Positions 34,114-41,772 of a stretch of DNA of 64,000 bases are shown in pieces. Below the pieces are notes generated by a model that was not told the origin of the DNA, did not search any database, and saw nothing but the letters and a program-made list of their open reading frames with translations. Position 1 is the first letter of the stretch, and every line of letters starts with the position of its first letter. The DNA lies in contig DATDGL010000007.1 of the NCBI GenBank assembly GCA_036522115.1, positions 8,262-72,261 on the forward strand, in the 5' to 3' direction. This stretch comes from Angelobacter sp036522115. Lineage in GTDB: Bacteria; Acidobacteriota; Terriglobia; Terriglobales; Acidobacteriaceae. The translations under genes were made by a program, and so were the position numbers.

Positions 34114-35058
34114 CTAGTACAAATTCGGTGTGCTTTCCAGATACCGCCTGGATTGGGAGCGGATGAACTGGTCTTTATCATGCTGCGCCAGGGCCTGGAG
34201 CGCCTCGCGCACGCTCATATCTGCACGCACCGGCTCCAGCAGCGAGATGGCTTCCGCACGGACCCCCGCATTCCCGTCATGCATCAGCACCTCCACCACG
34301 GCATCACGGACGTGTACGTCATCTTTCACAAAACTCTTCAAGCCATCAAGGGCCTTCAAGCGCACTCCCGGATTCTTGTCGTAGCGCAAAGCGTAAATCA
34401 GCGCTTCACGCACCGCATTGTCTTCCGCCTTGCGGGTGAGCATCTCAATGGAATCCAGGCGCACTCCGGAATTATGCTGGTTCCGTGCCGCCATCAAAAG
34501 GAGTTGCTGGATGCGAGGATCGTCCGCAGTCCCTTCCGCGGTCTGCGAATAGAGCGTGTCGTATTTGATGGCTACTTTGTTGGAATTTGCTTCAGGAGTG
34601 ATGGATTCAACACCGGCGAAGTTATCAAGATTGCCTTCCAGCAGCTTGCTCTTATCGACTGTCGCCTGGGACCCACCCGGCGCATGTTGCAGCAGCTTCC
34701 AGGTGGTCAATGAGCCTCCAGCAAAGCCGATCATCAAGATGGCTGCGGTGAGCGCCGGGGCCAGCTTAAGCTGGTGCATCCAAGCGGTAAGGTCAAATAC
34801 GAAGCGGCCCCAGCCGTGGGATTGCTGCGCTTCTTCCAGGGCTTCCTGAAGCCTGAGCCGGCTCGCCACCAGAAGATTAGGCGAGACCTCCGGTGCCGCC
34901 GTTTCCGCCAGGCTTTCCCTAAACGCCATGGCCGACTCCACTTCCTGCTTGCAGGCCATACAGTGGCGTGTGTGCTGCTCGAATTCATATTTGGCATCGT
35001 CCGCAAGTTCATCGTAGACGTACAGGACGACGTTCTCTTTGATCCAATCGCAAGTCAT
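34114..35058 (-). CDS. zf-HC2 anti-sigma factor with C-terminal HEAT-like repeats
   Basis: A 314-residue membrane protein. The N-terminal zinc-binding anti-sigma domain has Cys3, His29, Cys33 and Cys36 (HTRHCMAC), the H-x3-C-x2-C motif that often senses thiol stress. A single helix around residues 96-116 (LAPALTAAILMIGFAGG) crosses the membrane. The outer part has HEAT-like repeats (EALIYALRYDKNPGVRLKAL, DAVVEVLMHDGNAGVRAEAI). It should hold the ECF sigma factor encoded 17 bp upstream and release it on an envelope signal detected by the HEAT region (inference). Confidence 0.87.
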   Translation of the reverse strand: MTCDWIKENVVLYVYDELADDAKYEFEQHTRHCMACKQEVESAMAFRESLAETAAPEVSPNLLVASRLRLQEALEEAQQSHGWGRFVFDLTAWMHQLKLAPALTAAILMIGFAGGSLTTWKLLQHAPGGSQATVDKSKLLEGNLDNFAGVESITPEANSNKVAIKYDTLYSQTAEGTADDPRIQQLLLMAARNQHNSGVRLDSIEMLTRKAEDNAVREALIYALRYDKNPGVRLKALDGLKSFVKDDVHVRDAVVEVLMHDGNAGVRAEAISLLEPVRADMSVREALQALAQHDKDQFIRSQSRRYLESTPNLY

Positions 35059-35075
35059 ACGCTTTTCTCCCGCGC

Positions 35076-35750
35076 TTACCTCATGCTGGCCAGGACGCCC
35101 CGCAATTTCTGCGTGGCCCGGAACAGCGTGTTCTTGGCGGTTTCTTCCGTCGTATTCAACATTTCACCTATGGTCCGCAGGCGCAGCCCCTGATAGTGCT
35201 TCAATTCGAATACCATGCGTTCCCGCGGTGTAAGCCTGGTGAGCGCGTGGGCTATTTTAGCTCCTAATTCACGCCGCATTAGGTCGCGTTCCGGGTTTGC
35301 TCCGGAGCGGTCATCCGAAACCCGTTCCAGAAGGTCCACTTCCTGCCCGGAGGAGTCCGTCATCACGTGATGGTCTTCCCGGCGCGTCTGTCGCTTACGC
35401 AGATGGTCCAGGCAGAGATTGGTGACGATGCGGTAAATCCAGGTATAGAAGGAGCATTCAAACCGGAAATTCACGATGTGCCGGTAAGCTTTGAGGAAGG
35501 CTTCCTGGTAGATGTCCTGCGCGTCAGCTTCAGAGTCGGTCAGGTGGAGCGCCAGGCGAAGCACAGCCTGGTCGTACTGGCGGACCAGCGTCTCAAACGC
35601 AGCCCTGTCACCGCGCTGCGAGGCACGAATCAGATCGCTGTCATTCAGTCGGGCCTGGGCTTGGCTCACTCTGGCTCCCGTCGACTGGGAGTTTGCTCTC
35701 CTGCCGCGTACACCTACTGCTGTCCGGATGACTGCTGTCTCGGCCGGCAT
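35076..35750 (-). CDS. ECF-type RNA polymerase sigma factor
   Basis: A 224-residue sigma-70 family protein. Region 2 runs from about 45 to 115: DRAAFETLVRQYDQAVLRLA, DAQDIYQEAFLKAYRHI and FYTWIYRIVTNLCLDHLRKR. Region 4 is near residues 165-220 (LTPRERMVFELKHYQGLRLR, EMLNTTEETAKNTLFRA). It heads the likely operon with an anti-sigma, DUF4097 and PDZ protein. The N-terminal 35 residues are not conserved, so an internal start is possible. The promoter it recognises could not be identified by eye. Confidence 0.9.
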   Translation of the reverse strand: MPAETAVIRTAVGVRGRRANSQSTGARVSQAQARLNDSDLIRASQRGDRAAFETLVRQYDQAVLRLALHLTDSEADAQDIYQEAFLKAYRHIVNFRFECSFYTWIYRIVTNLCLDHLRKRQTRREDHHVMTDSSGQEVDLLERVSDDRSGANPERDLMRRELGAKIAHALTRLTPRERMVFELKHYQGLRLRTIGEMLNTTEETAKNTLFRATQKLRGVLASMR

Positions 35751-35979
35751 CTGCTCTGCCCTCGTAATCCTCTCTGCTTTCTATTACTTGGACGGAGCAC
35801 CTTAAGATACGTAAGCTAAGATTAAATGGTTCGGCAGCAAAGAAAAAGGGGCCGGAACCCGCATTCCAGCCCTGTTTTGCACGAATTTTTGAGCACTTCA
35901 GGAACACTTCCAGCAACCCGACGGCCCGTTTTGGGCCTTCCCGATCACCGGATACGGCGGCCCGGATGGCCACCCAATC

Positions 35980-36432
35980 TTACGCCTCGGCCTCTTTCTC
36001 AATGATGACCTTGACCCGGCTGGTTACATCCCGGTGCAGGCGCACCGGAATATCAAATTCACCCAGGTTTTTCAGCGGGTCGTGAAGCTGGATTTTTCGC
36101 CGGTCAATGCTAAAGCCCTTGTGCGTTAGTGCATCCGCGATGTCGCCTGAAGTGACAGAGCCGAACAATTGGTCCTTTTCTCCGGATTTGCGATGGAAGT
36201 TGACGCTCACGCCTTCAAGTTGTTTGGACAGCGCCTCAGCGTCAGACTTCTCCACGGCGGAACGGCGGACGGCTGCCTGTTTCATCTGTTCGATCACCGC
36301 CTTGTTGCCCTGCGTAGCCTCAATGGCCAGCTTGCGCGGCAACAGGTAGTTTCGCCCATATCCTTCTGCCACCTTCACAACGTCACCGCGATGGCCCAGC
36401 TTGGGTACATCTTCTTTCAGAATGACTTCCAT
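35980..36432 (-). CDS. rplI: 50S ribosomal protein L9
   Basis: A 150-residue protein. The N-terminal domain MEVILKEDVPKLGHRGDVVK with following VAEGYGRNYLLPR is the L9 signature, joined by a long helix to the C-terminal RNA-binding domain (KLGSVTSGDIADAL-like: QLFGSVTSGDIADALTHKG). It binds the L1 stalk base region of 23S rRNA. GGAG lies 8 nt before the ATG. It is the last gene of rpsF-rpsR-rplI and the ECF sigma gene follows after 229 bp without a gene. Confidence 0.96.
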   Translation of the reverse strand: MEVILKEDVPKLGHRGDVVKVAEGYGRNYLLPRKLAIEATQGNKAVIEQMKQAAVRRSAVEKSDAEALSKQLEGVSVNFHRKSGEKDQLFGSVTSGDIADALTHKGFSIDRRKIQLHDPLKNLGEFDIPVRLHRDVTSRVKVIIEKEAEA

Positions 36433-36458
36433 TTGCAGATCTCCAGTTGAAAAATGTC

Positions 36459-36797
36459 TTATCTTGCCGCGAACGGCAGCAGGGCAATGTTGCGCGCCCG
36501 CTTGATGGCCGTCGTCAGGCGGCGCTGGTGAGGCGTGCAGACGCCCGTCAAACGCCGAGGCACAATTTTGCCTTTCTCCGCCACAAATTGCTGCAACAGG
36601 CGCACATCCTTGTAATTGATGTCGTCAATTTTCTCCACGCAGAATCTACAGACCTTCTTGCGCCGGAAAAATTTGCGTCCCTGGTCGCGCCCTCCCGGCC
36701 CGCCACGGTCGCCACGATCACCCCGGTCCCGATCGCCGCCGCGGGATGGCGGGCGGCTTGTCTCTCTTGGTGCTTCCTGATTTGTTTCGTCAGCCAT
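36459..36797 (-). CDS. rpsR: 30S ribosomal protein S18 with Arg/Gly/Asp-rich N-terminal extension
   Basis: About 112 residues. The C-terminal 70 match S18: KKVCRFCVEKID, INYKDVRLLQQFVAEKGKIV and PRRLTGVCTPHQRRL. The CxxC plus later Cys and His indicate the zinc-binding (C+) form. The first 40 residues are an unusual disordered extension with DRDRGDRGDRGG and further RG/GG steps. AAGGAGAG directly before the ATG at 36797 selects this start over a frame beginning 13 codons earlier. S18 dimerises with S6, encoded just upstream. Confidence 0.95.
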   Translation of the reverse strand: MADETNQEAPRETSRPPSRGGDRDRGDRGDRGGPGGRDQGRKFFRRKKVCRFCVEKIDDINYKDVRLLQQFVAEKGKIVPRRLTGVCTPHQRRLTTAIKRARNIALLPFAAR

Positions 36798-36831
36798 AAC
36801 TCTCCTTGAATACGTTCTCGCTGCATCCTTC

Positions 36832-36862
36832 GGCACGCCTCAGGACAAGCTGAGTCCGTGCC
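36832..36862 (-). promoter_or_regulatory. Stable hairpin in the rpsF-rpsR intercistronic RNA
   Basis: On the transcript GGCACG, an internal GA, CTCAG, loop CTTGTC, CTGAG, G, CGTGCC form an 11-bp stem with a small asymmetric internal loop. It lies 44 nt past the rpsF stop and 34 nt before the rpsR start. Leaders of many rpsF operons carry an S6:S18-binding hairpin; whether this structure is such a site is not proven. It could alternatively be a dispersed repeat. Confidence 0.45.
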
Positions 36863-36906
36863 CTGGTACTTGTCTCGCTGGATCAAACACTCTTTCAGCA
36901 ACCGGC

Positions 36907-37302
36907 CTAGGCCGTAGCTGCAGGACTCGCGGCCTCTGCCGATGCGGCCTCTGCCGGCGGACGCTTGGCCCGTGACGCCCGAAGCTTGCGAATCTTTTCC
37001 AGGCGCTGGCGTTCCTCGTCCATGCGCACGGTGATGAACTTAATCACCGGTTCCGTCACGCGCATGCGCCGCTCCAGTTCGTGTACGGCCTTGCCATCCG
37101 CATTCAGCGTAAACAGCACATATAGGCCTTCCTGAAATTTCTTCACCAGATAAGCCAGCCTGCGTTTTCCCCATTTCTCGACGTTTTCAACCGTGCCTCC
37201 GGCATTGGTAACGTGAGTCTGGAGCGTGGCAATCAGTTTGTCCACGTCCTCCTCAGTCAAATCCGGACGCACGATGAACATCACCTCATACGCTCGTTGC
37301 AT
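36907..37302 (-). CDS. rpsF: 30S ribosomal protein S6
   Basis: A 131-residue protein starting MQRAYEVMFIVRPDLTEEDV. WGKRRLAYLVKKFQEGLYVL and ERRMRVTEPVIKFITVRMDE are conserved S6 segments. The C-terminus is extended with an Arg/Lys part and an Ala/Glu-rich end (PPAEAASAEAAS). It forms the S6:S18 platform heterodimer. AAAGAGG precedes the ATG. The 283 bp upstream, towards pth, carry the TTAGTACTTAG and GGTAATTTGG repeat arrays and must also hold any ribosomal operon promoter. Confidence 0.95.
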   Translation of the reverse strand: MQRAYEVMFIVRPDLTEEDVDKLIATLQTHVTNAGGTVENVEKWGKRRLAYLVKKFQEGLYVLFTLNADGKAVHELERRMRVTEPVIKFITVRMDEERQRLEKIRKLRASRAKRPPAEAASAEAASPAATA

Positions 37303-37313
37303 GTAAACCTCTT

Positions 37314-37520
37314 TCAGTAATTAGTACTTAGTATTGAGTACTTAGCTAAGCCTCTTGGGCCCCCTTGGCATTTGCCTGTTTAACGTGAATGCACAAGGGT
37401 TTTGCTAATTACTAACTACTAATTACTAACCAAGAGCTTCGCCTTTGATGTCCCTTTGGTCTCTGGGCTGTGGTTTTGATTTTGATTTTCAATTACCAAA
37501 TTACCCAATTACCAAATTCT
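37314..37520. repeat. Cluster of three short-period arrays upstream of rpsF
   Basis: 37314-37345 holds TTAGTACTTAGTATTGAG and GTACTTAGC, 37404-37430 holds CTAATTACTAACTACTAATT and ACTAACC, and 37489-37519 reads AATTACCAAATTACCCAATT plus ACCAAATTC, the complement of the GGTAAT family. Two repeat families are therefore packed into the 283-bp gap between pth and rpsF. Confidence 0.75.
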
Positions 37521-37585
37521 CCGCGTAAACCACGCTGCTTTCAGTGCAACCAGAACAGAATTCTCGTAATCGCCTGCATAACGTC

Positions 37586-38161
37586 CTAGCTACTGTCTTT
37601 GCGGTTAAATCTATTCATTGCCGCCCCAATCCCGTCATTCACGATCACGTTGACGGCTTCGGCAGCCTTCTCCAGCATCTCGTCCACGGCTACGAGCTGG
37701 GACTTCCTGAACTGCGCCAGCACATACCGCGATCCATCCTTGACCGGACGCTCAGGCGCAATTCCCAAACGCATGCGCGGAACCTCTTCCGTACCCAGCG
37801 CGCCGATCACTGACTCCATGCCTTTGTGTCCGGCCGATGAACCGCGCTCCCGAATACGTATACTCCCCAGCGGAAGGTCCAGCTCGTCATAAATCAACAG
37901 CAGGTCCTTCTGCGGATCAACTTCGTATTTCCTGACCAGTTCCAAAACTGACAAGCCGGTCAGGTTCATGAAGGTTTCAGGCTTGGCCAGCAGTATCTCT
38001 TCCTTGCTGATTCTGGCCCGCGCTGTAAGCGCCTTGCAGTGCCTGTTGTCCACCATCACGCCGCATTGCTCGGCTATGCGGTCGACTGCGAGAAAACCAA
38101 TGTTGTGCGGCGTGAACTGGTATTCGATTCCTGGATTGCCAAGACCAACAATCATCTTCAC
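37586..38161 (-). CDS. pth: Peptidyl-tRNA hydrolase
   Basis: A 191-residue enzyme. MIVGLGNPGIEYQFTPHNIG contains Asn and the catalytic His (about residue 19). LLAKPETFMNLTG, LLLIYDELDLPLG with the catalytic Asp and GHKGMESVIGALG follow in canonical order. It releases tRNA from prematurely terminated peptidyl-tRNA. It lies 56 bp downstream of rplY on the same strand, the common rplY-pth arrangement, so the two are probably one transcript that begins at or before prs. Confidence 0.95.
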   Translation of the reverse strand: MKMIVGLGNPGIEYQFTPHNIGFLAVDRIAEQCGVMVDNRHCKALTARARISKEEILLAKPETFMNLTGLSVLELVRKYEVDPQKDLLLIYDELDLPLGSIRIRERGSSAGHKGMESVIGALGTEEVPRMRLGIAPERPVKDGSRYVLAQFRKSQLVAVDEMLEKAAEAVNVIVNDGIGAAMNRFNRKDSS

Positions 38162-38217
38162 GTCGCTTGCTTCCTATCCTCCAGGATTGCCCAATCCAAC
38201 ATTCAGTTTCACTCGCT

Positions 38218-38943
38218 CTACTTCTTGCCTTCAGCCTTTTTACCTTCCTTGCCTTCCTTACCCTCGGCTGTCGGCGCTTCTTCCTCAGTCTCCTGCTTGC
38301 CTTTCTTGATGACTTCAGGTTCAGCCGGCGCAGCCGCAGCTTCCGCCGCCACCGCTTCCGGAGTGGGAGCCACCTCCTCTTTCACAGAGGTAATGTGGGC
38401 CACGGCCTGATTGGCCTCAGTAAGCACCTTGACGTCGGCGCCAAACGGAAGGTCGGCAACGCGCAGCACCTTGCCGAACACCAGTTCGCTCACGTCCGCA
38501 TCAACGTGGCTGGGGATATCGCTGGGTAAGCACTCGATCTCCACCTCGCGCAATACCTGGTCAAGGATTCCGCCTTGCTGCTTCACGCCCGCGGCCTCGC
38601 CCACCAGGTGTACCGGCACCTGGACCTTGATGCGCTCATGCATGGCAATGCGCTTCAGGTCAATGTGCAGCAGCTTGTCCTTCATGGGATCGTACTGCCA
38701 GTCCACAATCATGACTTGACCTTTGTCGCCATTGAGCTGCAGCTCGAAAATCGTGTTGTGGCCGGACTCTGATTGCAGGATCCTGCTGATCTGCTTGGGA
38801 TCAACGCTAATGGCCACGGTGGGCTTTTTGGCGCCATACACCACCGCCGGAACGCGGCCGCTGGCCCGCAGACGTCGCGCCTCATTCTTTCCCCGCGAAC
38901 TTTCCTCTCGCGCCTGGGCTTCAACTACCTCTTGTGAAATCAT
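38218..38943 (-). CDS. rplY: 50S ribosomal protein L25 / general stress protein Ctc
   Basis: A 241-residue protein, the long Ctc form. The L25 domain at the N-terminus (ARRLRASGRVPAVVYGAKKP, HNTIFELQLNG) binds 5S rRNA. The C-terminal TL5/Ctc beta domain contains VPVHLVGEAAGVKQQGGILD and DVSELVFGKVLRVADLPF. The tail is a low-complexity Ala/Glu/Lys segment ending EGKEGKEGKKAEGKK. It sits between prs and pth, the order usual in many bacteria. Confidence 0.94.
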   Translation of the reverse strand: MISQEVVEAQAREESSRGKNEARRLRASGRVPAVVYGAKKPTVAISVDPKQISRILQSESGHNTIFELQLNGDKGQVMIVDWQYDPMKDKLLHIDLKRIAMHERIKVQVPVHLVGEAAGVKQQGGILDQVLREVEIECLPSDIPSHVDADVSELVFGKVLRVADLPFGADVKVLTEANQAVAHITSVKEEVAPTPEAVAAEAAAAPAEPEVIKKGKQETEEEAPTAEGKEGKEGKKAEGKK

Positions 38944-38967
38944 TTCCCTTACCTCAGTACTTAGTAT

Positions 38968-39122
38968 TTAGTAGCAATACTGTTCACTGAACCAGGACGC
39001 GAAAAAAAGTTCGTCATCCCGAGGGTTTACCCACGTTAGCGGAGGTAAATCGGAGGGACCTTGCGTTCAGCCGTTAACTCAAAAGGTTCCGAAATCTCCT
39101 AAGTGAACAGTATTGCTACTAA
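38968..39122. mobile_element. MITE-like 155-bp element with 21-bp terminal inverted repeats
   Basis: The segment 38968-38988 is an exact inverted copy of 39102-39122 (21 of 21; core AGTAGCAATACTGTTCACT). Between them 113 bp hold GTCATCCCGAGG, an imperfect hairpin GGTTTACC...GGTAAATC and GGGACCTTGCG, and no coding frame. The structure fits a non-autonomous transposable element or a dispersed folding repeat. It lies between the prs stop and the rplY start, so it is inside the likely operon. No clear target duplication is seen. Confidence 0.65.
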
Positions 39123-39132
39123 CTAACGTTCT

Positions 39133-40161
39133 TCATGCAAACAACGTGCTCACCGATGTTTCTTCGTGGATCGACTGAATAGCTCGTCCCAGCAGCCCGG
39201 CAATCGACAGCACTTTGATCTTGGGTTCTTCTTTGCCTGCCTGCGTCAACGGGATGGTGTTGGTAACCACCACCTGCTCCAGTCGGGACTTGGAAATACG
39301 CTGGATTGCCTCCCCGGAAAGCACCGGATGAGAAGCACAGGCAAAGACCTTGGCTGCGCCCGCATTGAGCAGTGCATCCGCCGTCTTGACCAGTGTTCCC
39401 GCCGTATCAATGATGTCGTCAATGATCAGGCAGGTGCGGCCTTTCACATCGCCGATCACGTGCATCACTTCAGCCACGTTCATGTCCGTGCGGCGCTTGT
39501 CCACAATGGCCAGGGCCGCATCAATCTTCTTGGCAAAAAATCGCGCGCGCTCAACGCCCCCTGCATCGGGTGAAACTACCGTCAGCAGCGGCAATTGCAT
39601 CTTCCTGAAATGGTCTACCAGCACCGGCGAAGCGAACAGGTGGTCCACCGGGATATTAAAGAATCCCTGGATCTGCGGAGCATGCAAGTCCACTACCAGG
39701 GCCCGATGCGCTCCCGCCGTGGTCAACAGGTCGGCAATCACCTTGGAAGAGACCGGAACGCGCGGCTTGTCCTTGCGGTCCTGCCGGGCATACCCGTAAT
39801 ACGGAATCACTGTGGTGATGCGCCGCGCCGAGGCGCGTTTGAGCGCATCCACCATCAGGAGCAGTTCCATCAAGTGTTCGTCCACCGGAAAGCAGGTGGG
39901 CTGCACCACAAAGACGTCTCCCCCACGCACGTTTTCCAGAATCTGGATATAGACTTCGCCGTCAGAAAAGCGCGTGACGGTGGCCTTGCCCCGGTCCATT
40001 TGCAGGAAGGCGCAGATCTCATCCGTCAGCGCCTCATTGGCGGTGCCGCAGAAGATTTTGAACTTCTCATCATGGCGGCTCCGCTGTACTTTGGGCTCGC
40101 TCCTTGGCGACGTCTTTTGTTGCTTGCTCTCCGTACTAGCTGCTGGTGCTGTAGTTGCCAT
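39133..40161 (-). CDS. prs: Ribose-phosphate pyrophosphokinase
   Basis: A 342-residue enzyme. FSDGEVYIQILENVRGGDVF, PYYGYARQDRKDKPR, DLHAPQIQGFFNIPVD, VVSPDAGGVERARFFA and CLIIDDIIDTAGT (PRPP loop) are all present. It makes PRPP from ribose 5-phosphate and ATP for nucleotide, His and Trp synthesis. The N-terminus has about 30 extra residues rich in Ser, Ala and Lys before the usual start near FKIFCG, so a shorter product is possible. It follows ispE and tRNA-Gln on the same strand, as in many genomes. Confidence 0.95.
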   Translation of the reverse strand: MATTAPAASTESKQQKTSPRSEPKVQRSRHDEKFKIFCGTANEALTDEICAFLQMDRGKATVTRFSDGEVYIQILENVRGGDVFVVQPTCFPVDEHLMELLLMVDALKRASARRITTVIPYYGYARQDRKDKPRVPVSSKVIADLLTTAGAHRALVVDLHAPQIQGFFNIPVDHLFASPVLVDHFRKMQLPLLTVVSPDAGGVERARFFAKKIDAALAIVDKRRTDMNVAEVMHVIGDVKGRTCLIIDDIIDTAGTLVKTADALLNAGAAKVFACASHPVLSGEAIQRISKSRLEQVVVTNTIPLTQAGKEEPKIKVLSIAGLLGRAIQSIHEETSVSTLFA

Positions 40162-40208
40162 AGTTTTTCACCCGTTCGAAGCTGGTTTGCGACAACGGAT
40201 TTTTCTTC

Positions 40209-40232
40209 TGGCTGGGCGGCTAGGATTCGAAC
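40209..40232 (-). repeat. 24-nt partial copy of the tRNA-Gln 3' end
   Basis: TGGCTGGGCGGCTAGGATTC followed by GAAC on the plus strand is identical to 40327-40350, the 3' half of the tRNA-Gln gene (acceptor strand, CCA and most of the T arm). The rest of a tRNA is absent. The two copies are direct repeats 118 bp apart. Between them are TGCGGGC/GCCCGCA (40244-40263) and a GTCAGCGAAGGACCCCTA phrase. Confidence 0.85.
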
Positions 40233-40326
40233 TTGAGCCGTTTTGCGGGCGTCTGAGCCCGCAGGCGAAATCCTGAGCCGTCAGCGAAGGACCCCTATTC
40301 AAATCAGGAGTCTCAGTTTCCTTTCT

Positions 40327-40400
40327 TGGCTGGGCGGCTAGGATTCGAACCTAGACAAAGTGCTCCAAAGGCACTTGACCTACCATTAGTCGACCGCCCA
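40327..40400 (-). tRNA. tRNA-Gln (anticodon TTG), CCA encoded
   Basis: A 74-nt cloverleaf on the minus strand: acceptor TGGGCGG/CCGCCCA, anticodon stem AGTGC/GCACT with loop CTTTGGA (U33, anticodon UUG reading CAA and, by wobble, CAG), T arm CTAGG/CCTAG with loop TTCGAAT, discriminator G and encoded CCA. It lies between ispE and prs on their strand. Its 3' end is duplicated 118 bp downstream. Confidence 0.95.
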
Positions 40401-40488
40401 GTGTCTTATGCTTGTCTTGCTTTTTGATACCGGATTTTTCGCGTTGTAGCCTAACTCTATGTTATCGCGGGCGAACAAAATGTTTATG

Positions 40489-41469
40489 CTAAATTTTCCG
40501 CAACTCACCCGATCCAGGGAACAACTCTTTCCAATACTGATTTCTCGTCAGCGTCTTCCATGCTTGTGCCGGGACCCCGCTCTGGCCCAGTTTCCGGGCC
40601 GCCTCAACCGCCTTCAAACGTTTTGCAAACAGCCCGTAAATTGTTGAACCGGAGCCTGATAGCGACACATAATCCGCGCCTGAACGCTCCAGCACACGCT
40701 TGATCTCGCGTAGTGAAGGATGCTTGGGAAAAACGACTCTTTCAAAGTCATTTTCAATCCCGGCACGGACAAGGTCGAGAAGCAGTGCCTCGGCCCGGCC
40801 CCGGCCCTTGGCTGGGACACCGGTTGGGGAAAACTTGCTACCGCTCAACCACTCATAAACCGACTGGCTGAACGTCTTTATTCTATCGGATGCCTCTTGG
40901 CCCGTCAATTTCCCGTCCCATTCCGCAAAGGCTTCCGGAGTGGAAACCCCGATGTTGGGAGTAGCTGTAACGCAGTCGAGGCTGGGCAAATCCTCCACCG
41001 CATGTACCTGCTCGCCCCTGCCAAGGCCCAGCACCGCGCCGCCAATCAGAAAGAGTGGAAGGTCTGAGCCCACCTCGGCCGCGATCCGCAGCCGTTCGGC
41101 GGCGGTTAATTGCAGCTTCAGCGCCCTCTCCAAAGCCAGCATGGTGGCCACTGCGTTAGACGATGCGGCCCCCAGTCCGCCTCGGACAGGCATCTTCTTC
41201 TCAATAGCAATGCGGACTTTGCCCCTGACTTTCAATGATTCCAACACGCGCTCAGCCACGCGCCAGCAGGTATTGCTTTCATCCGTGGGAACTTGCGGAT
41301 TCTTGCAGGAAATTTCAATGCCGGCGCCGCGGCCCACTTCAACTTTGATTACGTCGTGGAAATCCAGGGTCTGGTAGATGGTGCGCAGTTCGTGAAATCC
41401 ATCTTCACGCAGCGGACCAATCCGCAAACCTATATTGATCTTGGCAAAAGACCGCACAACGGTCGCCAT
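40489..41469 (-). CDS. ispE: 4-diphosphocytidyl-2-C-methyl-D-erythritol kinase
   Basis: A 326-residue GHMP kinase. SFAKINIGLRI at the start, the ATP loop PVRGGLGAASSNAVATM, SDLPLFLIGG and the C-terminal SLSGSGSTIYGLF are diagnostic. It phosphorylates CDP-methylerythritol in the MEP isoprenoid pathway. Start ATG at 41467-41469 matches the family; the frame stays open for almost 200 further codons upstream but without homology. The order ispE, tRNA-Gln, prs, rplY, pth is a familiar housekeeping cluster. Confidence 0.94.
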   Translation of the reverse strand: MATVVRSFAKINIGLRIGPLREDGFHELRTIYQTLDFHDVIKVEVGRGAGIEISCKNPQVPTDESNTCWRVAERVLESLKVRGKVRIAIEKKMPVRGGLGAASSNAVATMLALERALKLQLTAAERLRIAAEVGSDLPLFLIGGAVLGLGRGEQVHAVEDLPSLDCVTATPNIGVSTPEAFAEWDGKLTGQEASDRIKTFSQSVYEWLSGSKFSPTGVPAKGRGRAEALLLDLVRAGIENDFERVVFPKHPSLREIKRVLERSGADYVSLSGSGSTIYGLFAKRLKAVEAARKLGQSGVPAQAWKTLTRNQYWKELFPGSGELRKI

Positions 41470-41772
41470 AAGACAGGGATGATAGCAGAGAAGAATCCGC
41501 TGACCCGCAGGTCCGGTTAGCAGGACAGGACGGCTTGGTTCCAAGTGACCGGCATCTGGCGCTTCAAGAGAACTCGACAAATCTTCCCAGCTTCCCATTA
41601 AAACCAGGAACACGCTAAACCAATACATCCAAGAAAGGTCGAAGTGAGCAGGAAAAATTCCTGAAATCGGACCGCGCAGTAATGTCCCATTCAACATTGG
41701 AATTTCTCTGGACATGCTGCGGGAAAATGGGTACCTTACCTGCCAGTTGCTTTTTGTTCCGATTGTGGGGGA
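41470..41772. other. Divergent intergenic region between ispE and a secreted protein gene
   Basis: No gene is supported. It must hold the promoters for ispE (minus) and the gene at 41773 (plus). The ispE frame remains open through it but shows no family similarity. I see no riboswitch, clear repeat or terminator here. Confidence 0.5.

Noticed and set aside
37314..37520. CRISPR array
   Set aside because: The units are 7-9 nt, degenerate and without unique spacers of constant length; this is short-period repeat DNA.
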